This document shows, one piece after another, positions 32,917-39,404 of a stretch of 39,404 nt of DNA; positions within the stretch are counted from its first letter, which is position 1, and each line of letters starts with the position of its first letter. Both the position numbers and the translations under genes were made by a program. Under the pieces are notes generated by a model. That model was not told the DNA's origin and searched no databases. It saw only the letters and a list, made by a program, of their open reading frames with translations. The DNA comes from Betaproteobacteria bacterium HGW-Betaproteobacteria-16 (GTDB lineage: Bacteria; Pseudomonadota; Gammaproteobacteria; Burkholderiales; Burkholderiaceae_C), in the NCBI GenBank assembly GCA_002840835.1, contig PHCQ01000045.1, positions 1-39,404 of the forward strand, in the 5' to 3' direction.

Positions 32917-34713
32917 ATGCCCGTTTACAACCCGCCCTTGCGAGACATGCAGTTTGTGATGCACGAAGTGCTCAACGTGATGGAGGACTTCAAGGCCTTC
33001 CCCCAGCACGCCGAAGTCGACGTGGACACCATCAATGCGGTGCTCGAAGAAGGTGGCAAGTTCGCGTCCGAGGTGATCTTCCCGCTCAACATCAGCGGCG
33101 ACACCGAAGGCTGCAAGCTCGACCAGGCCACGCATGAGGTCACCACCCCCAAGGGCTTCAAGGAAGCGTACAAGACGTATGTGGAAGGTGGCTGGGCCGC
33201 GCTGAGCTGCGACCCGGAATTTGGCGGGCAGGGCCTGCCGCTGGTGGTGAACCAGTGCCTGTACGAAATGATGAACTCGGCCAACCAGGCCTGGACCATG
33301 TACCCGGGCCTCACGCACGGCGCCTACGCTGCGCTGCACACCTTTGGCACCGACGAGCAGAAGGCCACCTACCTGCGCAAGATGACCAGCGGCGAATGGA
33401 CCGGCACCATGTGCCTGACCGAACCCCACTGTGGCACCGACCTGGGCCTCATGCGCACCAAGGCCGAGCCACAACCCGACGGTACCTACAAGCTCACCGG
33501 CAACAAGATCTTCATCAGCGCCGGTGAACATGACATGGCCGACAACATCATCCACCTGGTGCTGGCCCGCCTGCCCGATGCGCCTCCCGGCATCAAGGGA
33601 GTGAGCCTGTTCATCGTGCCCAAGTTCAACGTGAACAAGGATGGCACCCTGGGCGAGCGCAACGGCATCTACTGTGGTGGCCTGGAACACAAGATGGGCA
33701 TCCACGGCAACGCCACCGCGCAGATCGTGATCGACGGCGCCATTGGCACCATGGTGGGCCAGCCCAACAAGGGCATGCAGGGCATGTTCGTGATGATGAA
33801 CGCCGCACGCCTGGGCGTGGGCAACCAGAGCCTGGGCCTGACCGAAGTGGCCTACCAGAACGCCCTGGCTTACGCCAAGGACCGCATCCAGATGCGCAGC
33901 CTGACCGGCCCCAAGGCCAAGGACAAGCCGGCCGATCCGATCATCGTGCATCCGGATGTGCGCAAGATGCTGCTGACCGCCAAGGCGTACGCCGAAGGTG
34001 GCCGCGCACTGGCCATGTTCTGTTCGGTGCTGCTGGAGAAGGTGCACAGCCATCCGGACGAAAAGGTGCGCAAGGACAGCGACGACATGCTATCGCTGCT
34101 CACCCCCATCACCAAGGCCTTCCTCACCGACAACGGCTACCAGGCCGCCACCATGTGCCAGCAGGTCTTCGGTGGCCACGGCTACATCAAGGAATGGGGC
34201 ATGGAGCAGTTTGTGCGTGATGCGCGCATCAACATGATCTACGAAGGCACCAACACCATCCAGGCGCTGGACCTGCTGGGCCGCAAGGTGCTGGGCAACA
34301 ACGGCGCCACGCTGAAGAAGTTCGGCAAGCTGGTGGGCGCGCTGGTGATGGAAGAGGGCGTCAACGAGAAGATGGCCGAGTTCATCAACCCGCTGGCCGT
34401 GCTGGGTGAACAGATCACCAAGTTCACCACCGAGATCGGCTTCAAGGGCCTGCAGAACGCAGACGAAGTGGGCGCCGCCGCCGTGGACTACCTGCGCGTG
34501 GCGGGCCACCTGGTGTTTGGCTACTTCTGGGCCCGCATGGCGCAGGTGGCGCTGCGCGAGATCGCCGCTGGCAATACCGACCCGTTCTACCAGGCCAAGC
34601 TGCAGACCGCACGCTTCTACTTCGCCAAGCTGTTCCCTGAGACCGCGACGCTGATGCGCACGGCACGGGCCGGCAGCAAGGTGCTGATGGACACCGACGC
34701 GGCCTTGGCGTGA
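32917..34713 (+). CDS. Acyl-CoA dehydrogenase, long (FadE-like, ~600-residue class)
   Basis: First oxidation step of beta-oxidation, FAD-dependent, with electrons going to ETF. The 598-residue product starts MPVYNPPLRDMQFVMHEVLN after AGGAGA. The N-terminal ACAD extension is followed by TMCLTEPHCGTDLGLMRTKA and YKLTGNKIFISAGEHDMADN. The catalytic Glu443 is in YEGTNTIQALDLLGRKVL, and a C-terminal extra domain (about 470-595) is typical of the DmdC/AcdA-like long class. Substrate is probably medium to long acyl-CoA; chain length cannot be read from sequence. It is the first structural gene after the TetR regulator. Confidence 0.93.
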   Translation: MPVYNPPLRDMQFVMHEVLNVMEDFKAFPQHAEVDVDTINAVLEEGGKFASEVIFPLNISGDTEGCKLDQATHEVTTPKGFKEAYKTYVEGGWAALSCDPEFGGQGLPLVVNQCLYEMMNSANQAWTMYPGLTHGAYAALHTFGTDEQKATYLRKMTSGEWTGTMCLTEPHCGTDLGLMRTKAEPQPDGTYKLTGNKIFISAGEHDMADNIIHLVLARLPDAPPGIKGVSLFIVPKFNVNKDGTLGERNGIYCGGLEHKMGIHGNATAQIVIDGAIGTMVGQPNKGMQGMFVMMNAARLGVGNQSLGLTEVAYQNALAYAKDRIQMRSLTGPKAKDKPADPIIVHPDVRKMLLTAKAYAEGGRALAMFCSVLLEKVHSHPDEKVRKDSDDMLSLLTPITKAFLTDNGYQAATMCQQVFGGHGYIKEWGMEQFVRDARINMIYEGTNTIQALDLLGRKVLGNNGATLKKFGKLVGALVMEEGVNEKMAEFINPLAVLGEQITKFTTEIGFKGLQNADEVGAAAVDYLRVAGHLVFGYFWARMAQVALREIAAGNTDPFYQAKLQTARFYFAKLFPETATLMRTARAGSKVLMDTDAALA

Positions 34714-34810
34714 CCCCCCTGCGCCGCTTCGCGACTTCCCCCCAAGGGGGGACAACACCAGCGGCCTGGCATAGCCAGTTCCGCGGTGTTTCTGGACCAA
34801 GACATTTCGC
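34712..34810 (+). repeat. Intergenic two-hairpin repeat, copy D
   Basis: Starts at the stop codon of the acyl-CoA dehydrogenase gene. After CCCCCCTGCGCCGCTTCGCG comes hairpin CCCCCC-AA-GGGGGG, then AACACC (34754-34759), GCGG (34761-34764), CTGGC (34766-34770), loop ATA, GCCAG (34774-34778), CCGC (34781-34784), GGTGTT (34785-34790) and the tail TCTGGACCAAGACATTTCGC. Spacing is identical to copy B, with paired base changes in every stem. Confidence 0.85.
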
Positions 34811-34825
34811 TCGAAGGGAGCTCGC

Positions 34826-35254
34826 ATGATCAAGACCCTGCCAGTGCTGCTGTCGTTGGCCTCGACGATGGCCTTTGCACAGATGACCCCCGAGGGTCTC
34901 TGGCGCAACGTGGACGACAAGACGGGCGAGCCCAAGGCCGAGATCCGTATTGCGGCCACGCCGTCAGGGGCTCTGAACGGCAAGATCGAGAAGGCCCTGA
35001 CCCAGAGCAGCGAACCCAACTGCACCCTGTGCACCGACGACCGCAAGGACAAGCCCAAGTTGGGCATGGAAATCATCCGCGGTGCCAAAAAACCCGAATC
35101 CGGCGCGGTGTGGGAAGGCGGCAAGATCCTCGACCCTGAAAACGGCAAGGAATACACCTTGCGCATGACGCCGCTGGAAGACGGAAAGAAGCTGCAGATA
35201 CGCGGTTACATCGGCCCCTTCTACCGCACCCAAGTTTGGGAACGCGTCGAGTGA
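34826..35254 (+). CDS. Small exported DUF2147 protein
   Basis: A 142-residue secreted protein with a signal peptide cleaved probably after AFA (residues 1-18). The mature part fits DUF2147: GLWRNVDDKTGEPKAEIRI, then CTLCTDDRKDKPKLGMEIIR with the conserved Cys pair, WEGGKILDPENGKEYTLRM, and a C-terminal GYIGPFYRTQVWERVE. These are predicted periplasmic beta-barrel (lipocalin-like) proteins of unknown role. AAGGGAG, next to the tail of repeat D, serves as ribosome-binding site. It lies between two beta-oxidation genes on the same strand, which suggests a role tied to fatty-acid uptake or envelope response. Confidence 0.85.
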   Translation: MIKTLPVLLSLASTMAFAQMTPEGLWRNVDDKTGEPKAEIRIAATPSGALNGKIEKALTQSSEPNCTLCTDDRKDKPKLGMEIIRGAKKPESGAVWEGGKILDPENGKEYTLRMTPLEDGKKLQIRGYIGPFYRTQVWERVE

Positions 35255-35285
35255 GCGCGATCCACACCACTTTCATGGAACACCA

Positions 35286-37685
35286 ATGAACCGATTTCAA
35301 GTCAAAAAAGTCGCCGTGCTCGGCGCGGGCGTGATGGGCGCGCAGATTGCTGCACACCTGGTCAACGTCAAGGTCCCAGTCGTTCTTTTTGACCTTCCGG
35401 CCAAGGAAGGTCACAAGAACGGCATCGTCACCCGCGCGGTGGAAGGCCTGAAGAAACTCAAGCCTTCGCCCCTGGGCGTGGCGGCCGATGCCGATCTGAT
35501 TGGCCAGGCCAACTACGAAGAGCACATGGAGCAGTTGAAAGACTGCGACCTGATCATCGAGGCCATTGCCGAGCGCATGGACTGGAAGCTCGACCTGTAC
35601 CAGAAGATCGCGCCCTTCATCGCCGAACACGCCATCGTCGCGTCCAACACCTCGGGCCTGTCGATCACCAAGCTCAGCGAAGTACTGCCCGAGGCGATCA
35701 AGCCTCGCTTCTGCGGCATCCACTTCTTCAACCCGCCGCGCTACATGACGCTGGTGGAACTGATCGCCACCCCCACCACCGAGCCGCAGATCCTCAACGA
35801 CCTGGAGACCTTCGTCACCAGCGGTCTGGGCAAAGGCGTGGTGCGCGCCAAGGACACGCCCAACTTCGTCGCCAACCGCATCGGCATCGCCGGCATGCTG
35901 GCCACGATGAAAGAGGTGGAGAACTTCGGGCTCACGTACGACGTGGTCGACGACCTCACCGGCAAGCGCCTGGGCCGCGCCAGCAGCGGCACCTTCCGCA
36001 CCGCCGACGTGGTGGGCCTGGACACCATGGCGCACGTGGTCAAGACGCTGCAGGACAACCTGAACGAAAGCACCGATCCGTTCTACGGCAGCTTCGGCAC
36101 GCCGCCGGTGCTGGCCAAACTGCTGGAGCTCAAGAACCTGGGTCAGAAGACCAAGGCCGGCTTTTTCAAGAAGGTGGGCCGCGACATCCTTCGCTTCGAT
36201 CTGGAAAGCGAAGAGTACGTGCCTGCGGGCGAGAAGGCCGACGAGGTCTATGGCCGCATGCTCAAGCGCCCGGCCGCCGAGCGCCTCAAGCTCTTGCGCA
36301 ACAGCGAGGGCCCACAAGGCCAGTTCCTCTGGGCGATCCTGCGCAACGGCTTCCACTATGCCGCCGTGCACCTGGCCACCATTGCTGAGACCGCGCGCGA
36401 CGTGGACCAGGCCATGCGCTGGGGCTTCGGCATGAAGCAGGGCCCTTTTGAACTCTGGCAGGAAGCCGGCTGGCTCGAAGTGGCGAAGATGATCCAGGAA
36501 GACATCGACGCCGGCAAGGCGCTGAGCAAAGCACCGCTGCCGGAGTGGGTGTTCAAGGGCCCCGTGGCTGAAGCCGGTGGCGTGCACACCGCGCAGGGAT
36601 CGTGGAACCCCACCAAGGGTGAATTCGAAGGCCGTCTGCAACTGCCGGTGTACCAACGCCAGCATTTCCCCGAGTTGCTGCTGGGCGAAGCCGGGCCGAA
36701 GTTCGAGACCGCTGGCACCACCATCGAAGAGAACGACTCGATCCGCATCTGGACGCTCGACGAGCAGGTGCTGATCGCCAGCATCAAGACCAAGATGCAC
36801 GCCATCAGCCCTGAAGTTTGCGAAGGCCTGATGGCCGCCGTGGACCTGGCCGAGAAGGAGTACCAGGGTCTGGTGGTGTGGTCGGGCGACGAGCCCTTCA
36901 GCGCCGGCGCCGACCTGCAAGCCATGCTGCCGGCCTTCATGGCCGTGGGCGTGAGCGCGATCGAAGACGCCGAGGGCTTCATGCAGCAGACCATGCTGCG
37001 CCTGCGCTATGCCAACGTGCCGGTGGTGTCTGCCGTGCGTGGCCTGGCTCTGGGTGGAGGCTGTGAACTGGCCGTGTACAGCGCACGCCGCGTGGTGCAC
37101 ATGGAAAGCTACATCGGCCTGGTGGAAGTGGGTGTGGGCCTGGTGCCCGGCGCCGGCGGGCTGACCTACATCGCGCGCCGTGCGGCAGAAAATGCCGAGA
37201 CCTCCACCGGCAAAGACCTGCTGCCCTTCCTCACTGAAGGCTTCACCGCTGCGGCCATGGCCAAGGTGGGCACCAGCGCGCTGGAGTCGCGCAAGCTGGG
37301 CTATGTGCTGCACTCCGACGTGATCGTGCCGCACAAGGACGAGCTGCTGTTTGTGGCCATCAACGAGGCCAAGGCCTTGTTCAATGGCGGCTACCGCGCG
37401 CCGCACAAGCGCCTGTTCCCTGTGGCCGGGCGCGACGGCAAGGCCACCATCCTGGGTAGTCTGGTCAACATGCGCGACGGCGGCTTTATCAGCCAGCACG
37501 ACTTCCACATCGCGTCGCTGATTGCGAATGTGGTGACAGGGGGTGATGTGGATCCCGGCACGCTGGTGAATGAGGATTACCTGATGACACTGGAACGTCA
37601 GGCCTTCTGCTCGCTGATCGTGCATCCGAAGACACAGGAACGCATTCTGGGCATGCTCAACACGGGCAAGCCCGTCCGCAATTAA
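35286..37685 (+). CDS. 3-hydroxyacyl-CoA dehydrogenase / enoyl-CoA hydratase fusion (FadN/FadB-like)
   Basis: A bifunctional beta-oxidation enzyme of 799 residues. The NAD-dependent 3-hydroxyacyl-CoA dehydrogenase half comes first: Rossmann motif LGAGVMGAQIA (about residues 12-22), with catalytic His146 in CGIHFFNPPRYM and Glu158 twelve residues on. The hydratase half follows: Glu594 in GGGCELAVYSA and Glu614 in GLVEVGVGLVPGAGG, the usual 20-residue spacing, with SAGADLQAML as part of the oxyanion region. The order is the reverse of E. coli FadB, as in FadN-type proteins. It hydrates enoyl-CoA and oxidises the 3-hydroxyacyl-CoA. The thiolase follows 9 bp later, its partner for the final cleavage. 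Confidence 0.95.
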   Translation: MNRFQVKKVAVLGAGVMGAQIAAHLVNVKVPVVLFDLPAKEGHKNGIVTRAVEGLKKLKPSPLGVAADADLIGQANYEEHMEQLKDCDLIIEAIAERMDWKLDLYQKIAPFIAEHAIVASNTSGLSITKLSEVLPEAIKPRFCGIHFFNPPRYMTLVELIATPTTEPQILNDLETFVTSGLGKGVVRAKDTPNFVANRIGIAGMLATMKEVENFGLTYDVVDDLTGKRLGRASSGTFRTADVVGLDTMAHVVKTLQDNLNESTDPFYGSFGTPPVLAKLLELKNLGQKTKAGFFKKVGRDILRFDLESEEYVPAGEKADEVYGRMLKRPAAERLKLLRNSEGPQGQFLWAILRNGFHYAAVHLATIAETARDVDQAMRWGFGMKQGPFELWQEAGWLEVAKMIQEDIDAGKALSKAPLPEWVFKGPVAEAGGVHTAQGSWNPTKGEFEGRLQLPVYQRQHFPELLLGEAGPKFETAGTTIEENDSIRIWTLDEQVLIASIKTKMHAISPEVCEGLMAAVDLAEKEYQGLVVWSGDEPFSAGADLQAMLPAFMAVGVSAIEDAEGFMQQTMLRLRYANVPVVSAVRGLALGGGCELAVYSARRVVHMESYIGLVEVGVGLVPGAGGLTYIARRAAENAETSTGKDLLPFLTEGFTAAAMAKVGTSALESRKLGYVLHSDVIVPHKDELLFVAINEAKALFNGGYRAPHKRLFPVAGRDGKATILGSLVNMRDGGFISQHDFHIASLIANVVTGGDVDPGTLVNEDYLMTLERQAFCSLIVHPKTQERILGMLNTGKPVRN

Positions 37686-37694
37686 GGAGCCGAC

Positions 37695-38903
37695 ATGAGC
37701 AAACAAATCCAAGACGCCTACATCGTCGCCGCCACCCGCACCCCCATCGGCCGTTCGCACAAGGGCTCCTTCAAGCACCTGCGCCCGGACGACCTGCTCG
37801 CCCACGTTCTGCGTTCGGCCATGGCGCAAGCCCCTGGCCTCGACCCGAAAGCCGTGGAAGACGTGATCTGCGGCTGTGCCATTCCTGAAGCGCAGCAGGG
37901 GCTGAACGTGGCGCGCATTGGCGCCATCCTCGCCGGCCTGCCCAACAGCGTGGGTGGCATCACCGTCAACCGCTTCTGTGCCTCCGGCCTTTCCGCCTTG
38001 CAGATGGCGGCTGACCGCATTCGCGTGGGTGAGGCCGACGTGATGATCGCTGCCGGCACCGAGAGCATGAGCATGGTGCCCATGATGGGCAACTCGCCCA
38101 GCCTTTCGCCCAGCATTTTCAGCAACACCGACGACGTGGAAAGCTACGGCATTGCCTACGGCATGGGCCTCACGGCCGAGAAGGTGGCGCAGCAATGGAA
38201 GGTCTCGCGTGACGCGCAGGACGCGTTCGCGGTGCAGTCGCACCAGCGCGCCGTGATCGCCATGAAGAACGGCGAATTCGCTGACGAGATCACGCCGGTG
38301 GAAGTGACCGACCGCAGTGTGGACCTGGAGAGTGCCGAGGTGAGCACCACCACGCGCACCGTGAGCCTGGACGAAGGTGCCCGACCCGACACCTCACTCG
38401 AAGGCCTGTCCAAGCTGCGCACGGTATTCGCCGCCCGCGGTTCGGTGACGGCTGGCAACAGCTCACAGACCAGCGACGGCGCGGGCGCGCTGATCGTGGT
38501 GAGCGAAGCTGCGCTCAAGCGCTACAACCTCACGCCGCTGGCCCGTTTCGTGAGCTACGCCAGCCGCGGCGTGCCGCCGCACATCATGGGCATCGGCCCT
38601 ATTGAAGCGATTCCCGCTGCGCTGAAGTACGCCGGCCTGAAGCAGGACGACATCGATTGGTTCGAACTCAACGAAGCTTTTGCCGCGCAGTCGTTGGCCG
38701 TGATGAACACCCTGGGCCTGGACCCGGCCAAGGTCAACCCCATGGGCGGCGCGATTGCGCTGGGTCATCCGCTGGGTGCCACCGGTGCCATCCGCGCCGC
38801 GACGGTGGTGCATGCGCTGCGCCGACACAACAAGAAGTACGGCATGGTGACGATGTGCGTGGGCATGGGGCAGGGCGCTGCCGGGGTGATTGAGCGCGTG
38901 TGA
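37695..38903 (+). CDS. fadA: Acetyl-CoA C-acyltransferase (3-ketoacyl-CoA thiolase)
   Basis: Cleaves 3-ketoacyl-CoA to acetyl-CoA and a shortened acyl-CoA. The 402-residue product has the nucleophile Cys95 in VNRFCASGLSALQMA, His in IALGHPLGATGAIR and the second Cys in MCVGMGQGAAGVIE. The GRSHKGSFKHLRPDDLLAHV N-terminus is like FadA/FadI-type thiolases. It is distinct from the acetoacetyl-type thiolase at 24261. AAGGAG is before ATG 37695. It forms a tight pair with the upstream fusion gene, and repeat copy E follows. Confidence 0.95.
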   Translation: MSKQIQDAYIVAATRTPIGRSHKGSFKHLRPDDLLAHVLRSAMAQAPGLDPKAVEDVICGCAIPEAQQGLNVARIGAILAGLPNSVGGITVNRFCASGLSALQMAADRIRVGEADVMIAAGTESMSMVPMMGNSPSLSPSIFSNTDDVESYGIAYGMGLTAEKVAQQWKVSRDAQDAFAVQSHQRAVIAMKNGEFADEITPVEVTDRSVDLESAEVSTTTRTVSLDEGARPDTSLEGLSKLRTVFAARGSVTAGNSSQTSDGAGALIVVSEAALKRYNLTPLARFVSYASRGVPPHIMGIGPIEAIPAALKYAGLKQDDIDWFELNEAFAAQSLAVMNTLGLDPAKVNPMGGAIALGHPLGATGAIRAATVVHALRRHNKKYGMVTMCVGMGQGAAGVIERV

Positions 38904-38905
38904 AC

Positions 38906-39000
38906 ACGCGACCCCCCGCGCCGCTTCGCGTCACCCCCTTGAAAGGGGGGCGATGCTGGTGGACCGGCGGAGCCGGATCCACGGCATCTCTGGAAGGGGT
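38906..39000 (+). repeat. Intergenic two-hairpin repeat, copy E
   Basis: Begins just after the thiolase stop. CCGCGCCGCTTCGCG, then hairpin CCCCCTTGAAAGGGGG, then GATGCT (38952-38957), GTGG (38959-38962), CCGGC (38964-38968), loop GGA, GCCGG (38972-38976), CCAC (38979-38982), GGCATC (38983-38988), TCTGGA. Same architecture as B and D. The next 100 bp before the enoyl-CoA hydratase show nothing I recognise. Confidence 0.85.
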
Positions 39001-39101
39001 GCACGTCATCCTAATGACACGGTGCCAAGGTCATCCGTGGTAATTTTCGAATCCTTTGACGCACCCCTCTCGCCCCAAGGGCGCTTTCTGAAAGCCACAC
39101 C

Positions 39102-39404
39102 ATGAGCGACATCCTCGTCCACACCGAAGCCGGTGTCTGCACCCTCACCTTCAACCGCCCGGACAAGAAGAACTCCATCACCGCCGCCATGTACGGCGCG
39201 ATGGCCGACGCGCTGGCCGCAGCGGAAGCCGACGACAGCGTGCGCTGCGTGGTGTTCCAGGGCAACGAAGCCATCTTCTCTGCCGGCAACGACATCGGCG
39301 ACTTCCTCAACAACCCGCCCGCCACGGCAGAGTCGCCGGTGTTCCGTTTTCTGCGGGGCATTGCGCAGTTCCCCAAGCCTGTGATTGCGGCGGTTTGCGG
39401 CCCC
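39102..39404 (+). CDS. Enoyl-CoA hydratase/isomerase, truncated by the window end
   Basis: The first 101 residues of a crotonase-fold protein: MSDILVHTEAGVCTLTFNRP, DKKNSITAAMYGAMADALAA, then the oxyanion region AIFSAGNDIGDFL and FPKPVIAAVCGP, where the open frame meets the window edge. The SAGNDI form with Asn-Asp is common in enoyl-CoA hydratases of the EchA type and in isomerases. The catalytic Glu residues lie beyond the edge, so hydratase and isomerase cannot be told apart. It continues the fad operon on the same strand, 198 bp after the thiolase. Confidence 0.9.
   Translation, partial: MSDILVHTEAGVCTLTFNRPDKKNSITAAMYGAMADALAAAEADDSVRCVVFQGNEAIFSAGNDIGDFLNNPPATAESPVFRFLRGIAQFPKPVIAAVCGP

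Noticed and set aside
35286..37685. Domain order reversed relative to E. coli FadB as a novel fusion
   Set aside because: HADH followed by ECH is the known FadN-type arrangement, common outside the enterics.
35073..38243. Very long open frame antisense to the HADH-ECH fusion and thiolase genes
   Set aside because: It mirrors codon bias of the GC-rich sense genes, has no recognisable domain and overlaps proteins with complete catalytic motifs.
1..39404. CRISPR array, prophage, insertion sequence or toxin-antitoxin system
   Set aside because: No spaced direct repeats, transposase, integrase, phage structural gene or paired small toxin/antitoxin gene was found on either strand.

Overview
This window is GC-rich chromosomal DNA that reads as a beta-proteobacterium of the Burkholderiales, most likely Comamonadaceae (Hydrogenophaga/Acidovorax-like). 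The family-level assignment is inferred from protein families, gene order (corC-lnt-glyQ-glyS-gmhB-plsC), regulator types and the style of the intergenic repeats. Almost all of it is dense core chromosome. I see no prophage, insertion sequence, CRISPR array, tRNA or defence island.

Layout. 1-100: the 3' end of a 5S rRNA and its terminator, so a ribosomal RNA operon ends here. 163-3687 (minus): an uncharacterised conserved protein, a FadD-type acyl-CoA ligase and an MBL-fold hydrolase overlapping the ligase stop. 3806-6512: a membrane-anchored lipase-like hydrolase, then hpd (tyrosine degradation) divergent from an Lrp/AsnC regulator with a clear dyad between them. 6614-15981 (plus): a GNAT protein, corC, lnt, glyQS, gmhB, plsC and a YgjP/SprT-like metalloprotease; this is envelope and translation housekeeping. 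16009-25451: a LiuR-type (MerR) branched-chain catabolism region. One operator lies between an MBL hydrolase and liuR. A second, perfect palindrome precedes thioesterase-isovaleryl-CoA dehydrogenase-carbonic anhydrase-aceK-thiolase. A DUF1304 protein, a VOC/TetR divergent pair and a YigZ protein lie between the two. 25468-27672: VOC protein, SDR and a second acyl-CoA dehydrogenase, closed by a terminator. 27812-31990: argB, a TctD/TctE-like two-component pair and slmA. 32163-39404: a beta-oxidation operon made of a TetR (FadP-like) regulator, long acyl-CoA dehydrogenase, a small exported DUF2147 protein, a HADH-ECH fusion, thiolase and a truncated enoyl-CoA hydratase.

How the genes fit together. 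Much of the window feeds acyl-CoA into acetyl-CoA: leucine through isovaleryl-CoA dehydrogenase and thiolase, fatty acids through FadD and the fad operon, tyrosine through hpd. aceK (isocitrate dehydrogenase kinase/phosphatase) would divert isocitrate to the glyoxylate shunt, and carbonic anhydrase could supply bicarbonate to the biotin carboxylase of the leucine pathway.

The most unusual signals are not in the genes. A family of intergenic repeats lies just after plus-strand stop codons and folds into one fixed hairpin architecture. Its stems differ between copies by compensatory base-pair changes. One copy, upstream of the two-component system, is interrupted by a near-perfect palindrome of about 165 bp. 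Other points worth checking are a GmhB lacking the acidic residues of HAD motif IV, and a shared GTGATTTAGGG dyad at two distant promoters. I did not find a convincing wholly new multigene system.
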